Positions 18,032-26,084 of a DNA stretch of 64,000 nucleotides are shown here, one piece after another. How positions within the stretch are numbered: the stretch's first letter is position 1; every line of letters starts with the position of its first letter. The notes under the pieces are model-generated. The model saw only the letters and a program-made list of their open reading frames with translations, had not been told where the DNA came from and did no database searches. A program made the translations under genes and the position numbers. Origin of the DNA: Phytohabitans maris (GTDB lineage Bacteria > Actinomycetota > Actinomycetes > Mycobacteriales > Micromonosporaceae); contig NZ_JAVHUY010000008.1 in NCBI RefSeq assembly GCF_031085175.1, forward strand, positions 62,001 through 126,000. Reading direction: 5' to 3'.

Positions 18032-20104
18032 ATGCGAAAACTCGCCATCCTGAGCGGCATGGTGCTGGTCGCCAGCGCCGCCACCGCCACACCGGCCACC
18101 GCCGGCGGCGCGCCACCGCCGCCGCCGGACTCCAGCTTCCAGAAGGTGACGCTGAACGACTTCCCCGGCGAGCCGGTCAGCCTCGCCGTCCTGCCCGACA
18201 ACCGGGTGCTGCACACCGCGCGGACCGGCGAGGTCCGGATCCACGACCCGAAGACCGGCCTGAACGTGCTGGCCGCGGACGTGCCGGTGTACGAGCACGA
18301 CGAGGAGGGGCTGCAGGGCATCGCGATCGACCCGGACTTCGCCCGCAACAAGTGGGTCTACCTGTACTACTCGCCGCCGCTCGACACCCCCGTCGACGAC
18401 CCCGCGACGCCGGACGTCAACGAGGGCGACGCGCCGTTCGAGGGGACCGAGGCGGACTGGGCGCCGTTCAAGGGCGCGCTGCGGCTGTCCCGCTTCAAGC
18501 TCGACGGCAACACGCTGCGACTCGGCACCGAGCAGCGCATCCTCGACGTACCCGTGGACCGCGGCATCTGCTGCCACGTCGGCGGCCAGATCGGCTTCGA
18601 CGGCAAGGGAAACCTGTACCTGTCCACAGGGGACGACACCAACCCGTTCGAGTCCGACGGGTACGCGCCGATCGACGAGCGGGCTGGCCGCCACCCGGCG
18701 TTCGACGCGCAGCGCACCTCGGCCAACACCAACGACCTGCGCGGCAAGCTGCTCCGCGTCCGGGTCGGGCCGCGCGGCGGGTACAGCGTCCCGCCGGGCA
18801 ACCTATTCCGCCCGGGCACCCCGAAGACCCGGCCGGAGATCTACGCGATGGGGCTGCGCAACCCGTTCCGCTTCGACGTCGACCCGAGGACCGGCCAGGT
18901 GTACCTGGCGGACTACTCGCCCGACGCCGGCGAGCCCGATCCGGCGCGCGGACCGGCCGGCCACGGGCGCTGGATGGTCGTCGACCGGCCGGCGAACTAC
19001 GGGTGGCCGTACTGCGTCACGCCGGATCAGCCCTATGTGGACCACGACTTCGCCACCGGTGGGTCCCGGGCGCCGTTCGACTGCCGGCGGCCGGCCAACG
19101 AGTCGCCGCACAACACCGGCCTCACCCGCCTGCCCCCGGTCGCCGAGCCCGAGGTCGCCTACTCGTACGGCCCGTCGGCGCAGTTCCCGGAGCTGGGCGA
19201 GGGGGGCATCGGGCCGATGGCCGGTCCGGCGTACGACTACTCTGCGCAGAGTCGGTCCAGGCTCAAGTGGCCGGAGTTCTACGCCGGGAAGCCGCTGTTC
19301 TACGAGTGGACCCGGGACTACGTCAAGGCGTTCACAGTGGACCGTCGCGGCGAGGTGAGCGGCATCGAGCCGGTGCTGCCGTCGTTCGTCTTCGACAACC
19401 CGATGGACATGGAGTTCGGCCCGGACGGCGCGCTCTACGTCCTGGAGTACGGCGACGGCTACTTCGCCGAGAACCCGGACGCGCAGCTCGCCCGGATCGA
19501 CTTCGTCCGCGGCAACCGCACGCCCGTCCCGAAGGTCAGCGCCGCGCCGCTGGCCGGGCTCGCCCCGCTCACGGTCACGTTCTCCAGCGAGGGTACGACC
19601 GACCCGGACGGCGACCCGCTGCGGTACGCCTGGGACTTCGACGCGGACGGCACCGTGGACTCGACCGCGGCGAACCCGACGTACACGTACCAGCGCAACG
19701 GCTCGTACCGGCCGACCCTCAAGGTCACCGACAGCACCGGGCGCTCCGCCTCGGCCGAGCTGCCGTTCGTGGTCGGGCCGATCGCGCCGGTGGTCACGTT
19801 CGTGGCGCCGGTCGAGGGGCAGCCGTTCGAGTTCGGGCAGCAGGTCGCGTACGAGGTCACCGTGCTGGACGACGAGCCGATCGACTGCACGCGGGTCACC
19901 GTGACGTACATCCTCGGGCACGACGAGCACGGCCACCCGATCACCACCGCGACCGGCTGCTCGGGGACCATCACGACCACGAGCCCTGGGCACGGCGAGG
20001 GGGACAACCTGTTCGCGGTGTTCGTGGCCGAGTACACGGACGCGCCGAGCGACCCGGGCACGCCACCCCAGACGGGTACCGCCCAGGTCATCCTCTACCC
20101 GTAG
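18032..20104 (+). CDS. secreted PQQ-type glucose/sorbosone dehydrogenase with PKD domain
   Basis: A 690-residue exported protein with a signal peptide (cleavage near residue 25). Residues about 35-495 form the six-bladed beta-propeller of soluble GSDH-type sugar dehydrogenases: PDNRVLHTARTGEV, EEGLQGIAIDPDF, CCHVGGQIGFDGKGNLY, the LLRVR strand and GLRNPFRFDVDP. The CCHVGG histidine is the likely catalytic base. A PKD domain (about 500-590, DPDGDPLRYAWDFDADG) and a further beta domain follow, probably for wall or polymer binding. It is co-transcribed with the isomerase-like gene. PQQ would bind in the propeller; oxidation of a sugar carbon is expected. The first copy of the 54-bp palindrome begins 3 bp after the stop. 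Confidence 0.9.
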   Translation: MRKLAILSGMVLVASAATATPATAGGAPPPPPDSSFQKVTLNDFPGEPVSLAVLPDNRVLHTARTGEVRIHDPKTGLNVLAADVPVYEHDEEGLQGIAIDPDFARNKWVYLYYSPPLDTPVDDPATPDVNEGDAPFEGTEADWAPFKGALRLSRFKLDGNTLRLGTEQRILDVPVDRGICCHVGGQIGFDGKGNLYLSTGDDTNPFESDGYAPIDERAGRHPAFDAQRTSANTNDLRGKLLRVRVGPRGGYSVPPGNLFRPGTPKTRPEIYAMGLRNPFRFDVDPRTGQVYLADYSPDAGEPDPARGPAGHGRWMVVDRPANYGWPYCVTPDQPYVDHDFATGGSRAPFDCRRPANESPHNTGLTRLPPVAEPEVAYSYGPSAQFPELGEGGIGPMAGPAYDYSAQSRSRLKWPEFYAGKPLFYEWTRDYVKAFTVDRRGEVSGIEPVLPSFVFDNPMDMEFGPDGALYVLEYGDGYFAENPDAQLARIDFVRGNRTPVPKVSAAPLAGLAPLTVTFSSEGTTDPDGDPLRYAWDFDADGTVDSTAANPTYTYQRNGSYRPTLKVTDSTGRSASAELPFVVGPIAPVVTFVAPVEGQPFEFGQQVAYEVTVLDDEPIDCTRVTVTYILGHDEHGHPITTATGCSGTITTTSPGHGEGDNLFAVFVAEYTDAPSDPGTPPQTGTAQVILYP

Positions 20105-20107
20105 AAC

Positions 20108-20161
20108 GTGATCGAAGCTCCTTTCACGTCGTTCTAGCGACTTGAAAGGAGCTTCGATCAC
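20108..20161. repeat. 54-bp palindromic element, copy 1 (inverted relative to copies 2, 4 and 5)
   Basis: The ends are GTGATCGAAGCTCC and GGAGCTTCGATCAC; the arms pair over 19 bp, then a mismatch, then GTCG. The centre reads GTTCTAGC, the reverse of the centre in copies 2, 4 and 5. It lies between convergent genes (GSDH and a glycosyltransferase) and supplies the TGA stop of the latter. It could serve as a bidirectional terminator. Confidence 0.95.
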
Positions 20162-21846
20162 TCCGTAGGGGCCTTCGGCCGGATCACCGCCACCAGGCCC
20201 TGGTCGCCGGCCTGCGGGTAGGGCTCGACCACCCACGGGGTGAGCGCGTTCCTCCACATCTGCTTCTCGGCCGGCACGATGTGGGTGCGCACCAGCCAGA
20301 TCCGGCCGGTGGCGCCCGGGGCGGCGGCGAGCCGCCGCGCGTCGGCGAGGGCGGCCAGGGTCGCCTCGTCGGTGCGGGCCTGGGCGACCACGATCCTCGA
20401 CTCCTCGGGGTACTCGGGCGTCCAGCCCACCGCGAGCCGCGGGTTGCGCACCAGGATCGGGCGGTCGGGCTGCCAGTAGAGCGCGAAGCCGAAGCTGCCG
20501 AGCGCGTTGACCACGATGACGTCGCCGGGCTGCCGGTGGACCTTGAGGTAGCGGACGCCGCGCCGGACGTCGCCCGAGGCCGTCGAGGGGTTCGGTGTGA
20601 TCTTGTCGGGGTCGTCGAGGCGCAGGAAGTCGCGGTTGGCGTTCGCGAAGATCGTGAACGTCGCGGCCACCACCACGGCGGCGAGCGCCACGCTCCACGG
20701 GCGTGGCCGGACGCGTTCACCGCCGCCGCCCGCCGACCCGGCGACCCGGGTGAGCCCACGCGCGGCGGCCAGCGCGACGCCCGCCACGGCGAGCCCGGCC
20801 ATCGCCGCGACGAGCACCAGGAAGAAGTGGGAGGTCCGCAGGTCGAGCAGCGGGTACGCCTCGGCCAGGCCGAGCGCGACCATCACGACCGGGACCAGCC
20901 CGACGGCGACGGCGGTCGCCGGCCGGCCGGCCTGGGCGACCACGAGCACGCCGACGAGGGCCAGGGCGAGCAGCACCCCCCACGGCATGCCGAGGAACCG
21001 CTGCAGCTCGGACATGCGCACGTCGACGTACTCGCCGAGGTTGTCGAAGTCGGGGAAGTAGCCGGCCCAGTAGCTCTGCAGGGACTCGTTGCGGCCGCGG
21101 GTCGTGACGCCCAGGTACACCGCCAGCACCGCGGCCCCGGCGACCGCACCGGTGACGAGCGACTCGACCAGCCGGCGCCACTGCCGGCGGGCCAGCGCGG
21201 TGACGGCGAGCCCGCCGGCCGCGCAGACCGCCATGATCGCGGTCGGGTGGCTGATCAGCATGCCGGCCGCGCTGAGCGCCGCGATCGCGGCCAGGCGCCG
21301 GCGGGACCAGTGCCGCTCGGTCAGCGAGACGAGCGTGACCAGGGCGAGCGCCACGGCGGCGTCGGCCGTGTACTGCTTGAGGTCGTGCCGCATCTGGCTG
21401 GCCGGGAGCAGGATCACGCCGGTCGCCGCGGCCAGCCCGGCGAGGATCCCCTCCGCCCGGGAGCGCCAGCCGAGCGAGCGCCCGAGCGCGTACGCGATCA
21501 GCACCGCCGCCGCCAGGAAGGCGAGCGGAAGCAGCCGCAGGCGGTCGACGCCCGGTACGAGGCGGAGCAGGACCGTCCAGCCCAGCGGGGTGGAGGAGGT
21601 GGCGACCGGCAGGTCGGACAGGGGCAGCCGCACCGAGAGGGCGACCCACGCCTCGTCCAGCCAGTAGTGCAGGTGGACTATCGCGCGGATGTCGTGCAGC
21701 GAGCAGAGCAGCGCGACGGCGAGCACCGCCGCGCCGGCGTCGAAGCCGTACGGGAGGAGGGCGGCGCGGGCGCGGGCCGGCCATCCGGGGCGCTCTTCCG
21801 CCGGTGGCACGGGGTCCACGGTCCGGGTGGCGGAGGGGGAGGACAT
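20158..21846 (-). CDS. membrane glycosyltransferase of the GT39/GT-C type
   Basis: A 562-residue polytopic membrane protein with about ten to twelve hydrophobic helices. The first outer loop carries HYWLDEAWVALSV; the Asp-Glu pair there is the catalytic acid site typical of dolichyl/polyprenyl-phosphate-sugar-dependent (GT-C) transferases. It would move a sugar from a lipid carrier to an acceptor outside the membrane. The GT2 gene 13 bp upstream probably makes the lipid-linked sugar donor. The final TGA lies inside the terminal GTGATC of the 54-bp element, so the present C terminus was fixed by that insertion. The acceptor is unknown. Confidence 0.85.
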   Translation of the reverse strand: MSSPSATRTVDPVPPAEERPGWPARARAALLPYGFDAGAAVLAVALLCSLHDIRAIVHLHYWLDEAWVALSVRLPLSDLPVATSSTPLGWTVLLRLVPGVDRLRLLPLAFLAAAVLIAYALGRSLGWRSRAEGILAGLAAATGVILLPASQMRHDLKQYTADAAVALALVTLVSLTERHWSRRRLAAIAALSAAGMLISHPTAIMAVCAAGGLAVTALARRQWRRLVESLVTGAVAGAAVLAVYLGVTTRGRNESLQSYWAGYFPDFDNLGEYVDVRMSELQRFLGMPWGVLLALALVGVLVVAQAGRPATAVAVGLVPVVMVALGLAEAYPLLDLRTSHFFLVLVAAMAGLAVAGVALAAARGLTRVAGSAGGGGERVRPRPWSVALAAVVVAATFTIFANANRDFLRLDDPDKITPNPSTASGDVRRGVRYLKVHRQPGDVIVVNALGSFGFALYWQPDRPILVRNPRLAVGWTPEYPEESRIVVAQARTDEATLAALADARRLAAAPGATGRIWLVRTHIVPAEKQMWRNALTPWVVEPYPQAGDQGLVAVIRPKAPTE

Positions 21847-21859
21847 CGCGGGGCGGGCG

Positions 21860-22558
21860 TCACTTGCCCGCGGGTCGACGGCCCACCCGGGTGCGCGTGA
21901 TGATCCAGAGCGCCTCGATGCCGTCCCACGCGGTGATCTTCTTGCCCTGCTCCCGCCCGCGGGCGCGGTAGGAGATCGGGATCTCGTACGGCCGGTAGCC
22001 CATGCGCAGCAGCTTCCCCGTCGCCTCGGCCTCCATGCCGAACCCGGCCGACTTGATGTCGAGGCGCCGGTAGAGCTCCAGCGGCATCAGCTTGAAGCAG
22101 GTCTCCAGGTCGCTGATGTAGCAGTTGAAGAGCACGTTGGCGAAGGTCGTCACGAACTTGTTGCCCATGACGTACCAGAACGAGAACGACGAGTGGCTGC
22201 CGAACGTGCGGGTGCCGTAGACCACCTCCGCCTCGCCGGCGACCACCGGCGCGAGCAGGCCGGGGATCTCCTCCGGCGAGTACTCCAGGTCGGCGTCACA
22301 GATGATCATGTAGTCGCCGGTGGCCGCCGCGGCGGCGGTGCGGATGGCGGCGCCCTTGCCCTTGTTGCGCTCGTGGGAGATCAGCCGGACCCGCCCGTCG
22401 GCGACCGCGGCCAGCGCCTCGGCGGTGCCGTCCGTGCTGCCGTCGTCGACGATGACGAGCTCGAAGTCGACCTGGTACGCCACGTCGAGCACCCGCTTGA
22501 CGGCGACCTCGATCGTCCGCGCCTCGTTGTACACCGGCATCAAGATCGACAACTTCAT
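21860..22558 (-). CDS. GT2 glycosyltransferase, polyprenyl-phosphate mannose/glucose synthase-like
   Basis: A 232-residue cytoplasmic GT-A fold enzyme with the start [14 protein letters not shown], the nucleotide-sugar site [11 protein letters not shown], the DADLEY metal-binding motif and the terminal region [13 protein letters not shown]. This is the pattern of DPM1/polyprenyl-phosphate sugar synthases, which transfer a sugar from a nucleotide to a lipid phosphate. There are no clear transmembrane helices. It is the first gene of a two-gene unit with the GT-C transferase and probably provides its donor. It is divergent from lexA. Confidence 0.9.
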   Translation of the reverse strand: MKLSILMPVYNEARTIEVAVKRVLDVAYQVDFELVIVDDGSTDGTAEALAAVADGRVRLISHERNKGKGAAIRTAAAAATGDYMIICDADLEYSPEEIPGLLAPVVAGEAEVVYGTRTFGSHSSFSFWYVMGNKFVTTFANVLFNCYISDLETCFKLMPLELYRRLDIKSAGFGMEAEATGKLLRMGYRPYEIPISYRARGREQGKKITAWDGIEALWIITRTRVGRRPAGK

Positions 22559-22694
22559 GGAACCCCCAGTATCGTGTTCGCGGCCCCACGACCGCGCAGA
22601 CCCTATCAGCTTCCGCGCGGTCCGGCCGGTCCTGCGCCGACCAGCCCCGGCGTGCCTGGCGCCGTCCCGGCCCGCGGTGGGTCAGGATCGGTGC

Positions 22695-23336
22695 GTGGTA
22701 CTGGCTGAGGATCTCGACACCGCCGCGCTGACCTCCCGGCAGCGCGGCATCCTGACCGTCATCCGCGACTGGGTGGTCCGCTACGGCTACCCGCCCTCCA
22801 CCCGCGAGATCGGGGACGCGGTCGGGCTGGCGTCGACCTCGTCGGTCAGCCGGCACCTGCGCGCGCTGGAGGACCTCGGGTTCCTGCGCCGCGGCCGCAC
22901 CGCCACCCGCCCGGTCGACGTACGCCTCTTCCTCGGCGCCGCGCCGGAGCGCCGCGACCCGGCCACCGTGGGCGTGCCGCTGGTCGGCACGATCGCGGCC
23001 GGAAGCCCGATCCTCGCGCAGGAGGCCGCCGAGGAGACCCTCACCCTCCCCCGCGACCTGGTCGGCCGCGGCGACCTCTTCTGCCTGCGAATCCAGGGCG
23101 ACTCGATGGTCGAGGCCGCCATCTGCGACGGCGACATCGTCGTGGTCCGGCGGCAGCACGAGGCGTACAACGGCGACATCGTGGCCGCGCTGATCGACGA
23201 CGAGGCCACCGTCAAGGTGTACCGCCGCCGCGCCGGCCACGTCCTGCTCGAACCCCGCAACCCCGCCTACGACCCCATCGACGGCGACCACGCCGTCATC
23301 CTCGGCAAGGTCGTCTCCGTCCTCCGCCGCGTCTAG
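22695..23336 (+). CDS. lexA: LexA SOS repressor
   Basis: The GTG at 22695 gives 213 residues starting [16 protein letters not shown]. The N-terminal winged helix has [22 protein letters not shown] and the recognition region [18 protein letters not shown]. The C-terminal S24 domain shows the Ala-Gly self-cleavage site in [10 protein letters not shown], catalytic Ser in QGDSMVEA and catalytic Lys in ATVKVYRR. All residues needed for RecA-stimulated self-cleavage are present. It is transcribed alone. No obvious SOS box (GAAC...GTTC type) was seen in its 136-bp upstream gap. This could be a second LexA copy; the remainder of the genome is not visible. Confidence 0.95.
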   Translation: MVLAEDLDTAALTSRQRGILTVIRDWVVRYGYPPSTREIGDAVGLASTSSVSRHLRALEDLGFLRRGRTATRPVDVRLFLGAAPERRDPATVGVPLVGTIAAGSPILAQEAAEETLTLPRDLVGRGDLFCLRIQGDSMVEAAICDGDIVVVRRQHEAYNGDIVAALIDDEATVKVYRRRAGHVLLEPRNPAYDPIDGDHAVILGKVVSVLRRV

Positions 23337-23352
23337 GCGGCGCCCACTGCCC

Positions 23353-23406
23353 GTGATCGAAGCTCCCTTCACGTCGCTAGAACGACTTGAGGGGAGCTTC
23401 GATCAC
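23353..23406. repeat. 54-bp palindromic element, copy 2
   Basis: Ends identical to the other copies (GTGATCGAAGCTCC and its complement); centre CGTCGCTAGAACGAC. The arms differ only at a few inner positions, one of them a G-T pair. It starts 16 bp after the lexA stop, in a convergent gap. Confidence 0.95.
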
Positions 23407-23526
23407 GCGGACAGCTTCCCGGGCCGGTCACCCGCACGGGGTGACGTCGACCCGGCCGCGCAGGTCCGCCGCGCGGGCCGGGGAGAGGGGGCCAGCCGCG
23501 GCTCGGCGGTGCCGAACACCGGCCGG

Positions 23527-23793
23527 CTAGACCGGGGCGCCGCTGCGCTCGGCCGCCTCGATGACCGACTGGAGCGCGGCCACCAGCGCCCGGCCGGTCT
23601 CCAGGTCGAGCTCGACCGCGATCCGGGCGGAGGGTCCGCGGGCCGGGTCGACGAAGTCGAGCAGCAGGGCGTGGTCGAAGCGGGAGCCGACCGCGTGGTC
23701 GAAGCCGACGTTCGCCGCGGTCACCGGGAACCAGCCGGAGCCGCCCTTCGCGGCGCCGGCGGCCGGCAGGGTCTCGGAGATGTTCGTGCACAT
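23527..23793 (-). CDS. small conserved protein, DUF6295-like
   Basis: An 88-residue soluble protein starting MCTNISETLPAAGAAKG and containing GWFPVTAANVGFDHA and a helical end LVAALQSVIEAA. I recall this pattern as the actinobacterial DUF6295 family; no function is known to me. The ATG lies one base after the TGA of the dienelactone hydrolase gene, so the two are translationally coupled and may serve the same substrate. Confidence 0.72.
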   Translation of the reverse strand: MCTNISETLPAAGAAKGGSGWFPVTAANVGFDHAVGSRFDHALLLDFVDPARGPSARIAVELDLETGRALVAALQSVIEAAERSGAPV

Positions 23794-23794
23794 G

Positions 23795-24568
23795 TCAGCT
23801 CCTGGTCGAGAGGTGGCGGCCGAAGAAGTCGAAGACCTTCGCCCAGCCGTCCATGGCGGACTCGGCGCGGTACGCGGCCCGGTGGTAGTAGAAGAAGCCG
23901 TGCCCGGCGTCGGCGTACCGGTGGAACTCGTACTCCTTGCCCTGCTTGCGCAGCTCCTCCTCGTGCCGGTCGACGAGCTCCGGCGTCGGGTACTTGTCCT
24001 GGTCGCCGAAGAGGCCGAGCAGCGGCGCGTCCAGGCCGGCGGTGTAGTCGAGCACGGAGACCGGGCGCTCCGGGGTGAGCTCGTCCGGCGCGGCCACCAC
24101 GCCCCCGCCCCAGAGGTCGGCGACCGCGTCGAAGCCGCCGGCCTTGCTCGCCGCGAGTAGCGCGTGCCGGCCGCCGGAGCAGGTGCCGATGACGCCGACC
24201 CGGCCGTTCGCGGTGGGCAGCGCGCGGAGCCAGTCGCGGGCGGCGACCAGGTCGGCGACCACCTGGTCGTCGGGGACGCCGCCGGCCGCGCGGACCGAGG
24301 CGGCCACGTCGTCGGGCTCGCCGTGGCCGGTACGGCAGTAGAGGTCGGGGCAGATGGCCGTGTACCCGTGGTCGGCGAAGCGGCGGGCGAACTCCCGGTA
24401 CAGCTCGTCCCATCCCGGCATGTGGTGGGCGAGCACCACGCCGGGGAACGGGCCGGGCCCTTCCGGGCGGGCCACGTAGGCGTGGACGAGGTCGCCGTCG
24501 CCGGCCTGGTACGCGGTGACGCCGGCGACGAGGCCGGCGGGCGCGTCGGTGCGCAGTGAGTTCCACAC
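23795..24568 (-). CDS. dienelactone hydrolase family protein
   Basis: With the GTG at 24568 the product is 257 residues, the usual DLH length; an upstream in-frame ATG at 24673 lies inside the 54-bp repeat and is not credible. The alpha/beta hydrolase triad is Cys (GTCSGGRH), Asp (FGDQDKYP) and His (DAGHGFFYY), with Cys as the DLH-type nucleophile. Members cleave dienelactones or other small esters. There is no clear ribosome site, so translation may be leaderless. The small DUF6295-like gene follows with a one-base gap. Confidence 0.87.
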   Translation of the reverse strand: MWNSLRTDAPAGLVAGVTAYQAGDGDLVHAYVARPEGPGPFPGVVLAHHMPGWDELYREFARRFADHGYTAICPDLYCRTGHGEPDDVAASVRAAGGVPDDQVVADLVAARDWLRALPTANGRVGVIGTCSGGRHALLAASKAGGFDAVADLWGGGVVAAPDELTPERPVSVLDYTAGLDAPLLGLFGDQDKYPTPELVDRHEEELRKQGKEYEFHRYADAGHGFFYYHRAAYRAESAMDGWAKVFDFFGRHLSTRS

Positions 24569-24653
24569 GGGAAACAACTTAGCCCGGCGAACGACCCGCT
24601 CGCGAGCGAGCCACCCGGCCAGCTGAGAGCTTTCGGAGTCGGGGTGATGGGTT

Positions 24654-24707
24654 GTGATCGAAGCTCCCTTCAAGTCGTTCTAACGACTTGAAGGGAGCTT
24701 CGATCAC
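24654..24707. repeat. 54-bp palindromic element, copy 3 (perfect palindrome)
   Basis: This copy has two perfectly complementary 26-bp arms around a 2-base CT centre (GTCGTT-CT-AACGAC). It sits between two minus-strand genes, just before a run of 20 G, and is the only copy not in a convergent gap. Confidence 0.95.
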
Positions 24708-24711
24708 AGGC

Positions 24712-24731
24712 GGGGGGGGGGGGGGGGGGGG
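24712..24731 (+). repeat. run of 20 consecutive G
   Basis: A pure G homopolymer directly after the perfect 54-bp palindrome and 23 bp beyond the 3' end of the DUF72 gene. Such a tract is slippage-prone and hard to sequence; its true length may differ. Confidence 0.85.
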
Positions 24732-24754
24732 CGGCGCACGCCGACTCCGAAGCC

Positions 24755-25615
24755 CTAGAACAGGGTCAGCGGTTCGGCCGGGATCGGGTCGGGCAGCGGG
24801 GCGAGGCCGGGCACCCGGGCGCGTACCTCCTCGTGGAAGCGGCGGGCCAGCGCCGGCGCGTCGGCGTTGTCCGGGGTGTGGACGAAGACGGTGGGGCTGC
24901 GCCCCTCGCGCAGCCACCCGGCGGTGACCTCGACCCACCGCCGCCACCCCTCGACGGTGCGGGCGGTGTCGTCGCGGCCGAGGTACCGCACGATCGGCCG
25001 GGCGGTCAGCGCGCGGGTGCGCGGCGGCAGGCGCGGCTTCTTGACCCAGGCCTCCCGCTCGGCGTCGCTGGCCGGCGGGCTGGCGAAGAACGCCGTCGTG
25101 TCGAACGGGATCCACTCGGCGTCGACCGTGCCGAGCGCCGCTTCGAGCCGCCGCGCCGCGCGCGGGTCGGCGAAGAAGTCGGGGTGGCGCACCTCCACCG
25201 CGTACCGGTGGGCGGCCGGCAGCCGGCGCAGGAAGCGGGCGAGCACCGGCACGTCGTCCGGGCCGAACGACCCCGGCAGCTGGACCCAGAGCGCGTGCGC
25301 CCTCGGCCCGAGCGGCTCCACCGCGTCCAGGAACGCGCGCAGCGGCTCGTCGGCGTCCGCCAGGCGCCGTTCGTGCGTGACGGTCCTGGGCAGCTTCACC
25401 ACGAACCGGAAGCCGGGGTCGGTCTGCCGCGCCCACGACGCCACCGTCTCGCGCGCCGGCGTGGCGTAGAAGGTGGTGTTGCCCTCGACCGCGTCGCACC
25501 AGCCGGCGTAGTGCCGCAGCCGCTCGTGCGGCGGCAGCGGGTGCGGCACGAAGCGCCCCTGCCACGCCTTGAGAGTCCACATCGCACACCCCACGTGAAG
25601 GCGCATGGCCTCCAT
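24755..25615 (-). CDS. DUF72 family protein
   Basis: A 286-residue soluble protein with the DUF72 signature HVGCAMWTLKAWQGRF near the start, AVEGNTTFYATPA, FVVKLPRTVTHERRL and AVEVRHPDFF. The fold is a TIM barrel; the biochemical role of the family is not settled. The ATG at 25615 follows the TGA of the membrane-anchored protein by one base; a second ATG at 25606 is possible. It is the last gene of a three-gene coupled unit, followed by the poly-G run and palindrome copy 3. Confidence 0.88.
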   Translation of the reverse strand: MEAMRLHVGCAMWTLKAWQGRFVPHPLPPHERLRHYAGWCDAVEGNTTFYATPARETVASWARQTDPGFRFVVKLPRTVTHERRLADADEPLRAFLDAVEPLGPRAHALWVQLPGSFGPDDVPVLARFLRRLPAAHRYAVEVRHPDFFADPRAARRLEAALGTVDAEWIPFDTTAFFASPPASDAEREAWVKKPRLPPRTRALTARPIVRYLGRDDTARTVEGWRRWVEVTAGWLREGRSPTVFVHTPDNADAPALARRFHEEVRARVPGLAPLPDPIPAEPLTLF

Positions 25616-25616
25616 C

Positions 25617-26084
25617 TCACCACAGCGTCCGCGCGGACGTGCGGCGCCGTCGCCGGCGGGCCAGGAGAAGACCCGCCACGAGTACGGCGACGACGGCGCC
25701 CGCCAGGGCGACCGTGGGCCACGGCACGGCGGCACCGGCCGGGGCGGCCGCGGAGTCCGGGGGAGTGCAGGCGACCGCCGCCGGTGCCGCCGCGGCGCCC
25801 ACCTCGAAGCGGGCGTCGCAGCGGGCCACCGCCGGCATGGCGAGCTCGGCGGTGACCGTCCACTGGCCGGGCGGCAGCTGTCCGGAGTACGTGAGCGTGC
25901 CGGCGCCGTCACCGATCGCCCGCAACGGGGCCGGCCCCACCCGCTGGCCGGCCGCCGTCGCGGTGAGGATCGCGCTCGCCGGCCCGGTCACCGGGTGGCC
26001 GTCCGTCCACTGTGCGGTGACCCAGACCGAGCCGGCGCCGTCCGAGTGGACGGTCAGGACGGCGCCGGCGTGCGCGAGGTTCAT
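25617..26084 (-). CDS. membrane-anchored extracellular protein, unknown function
   Basis: The ATG at 26084 overlaps the stop of the metalloprotease gene as TGATG, giving 155 residues. The N-terminal part is a beta-rich domain of about 85 residues (LTVHSDGAGSVWVTAQWTDG ...) with no obvious signal peptide. Near the end a hydrophobic helix (VALAGAVVAVLVAGLLLA) is followed by an arginine-rich tail RRRRRRTSARTLW, so it is likely held in the membrane by its C terminus. Tight coupling to the metzincin suggests that it partners or anchors the protease system. I do not recognise a named family. Confidence 0.7.
   Translation of the reverse strand: MNLAHAGAVLTVHSDGAGSVWVTAQWTDGHPVTGPASAILTATAAGQRVGPAPLRAIGDGAGTLTYSGQLPPGQWTVTAELAMPAVARCDARFEVGAAAAPAAVACTPPDSAAAPAGAAVPWPTVALAGAVVAVLVAGLLLARRRRRRTSARTLW

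Noticed and set aside
22320-22694. N-terminal extension of LexA by 125 residues
   Set aside because: The upstream frame overlaps the divergent GT2 gene and lies in the promoter gap; LexA proteins start near the GTG at 22695.
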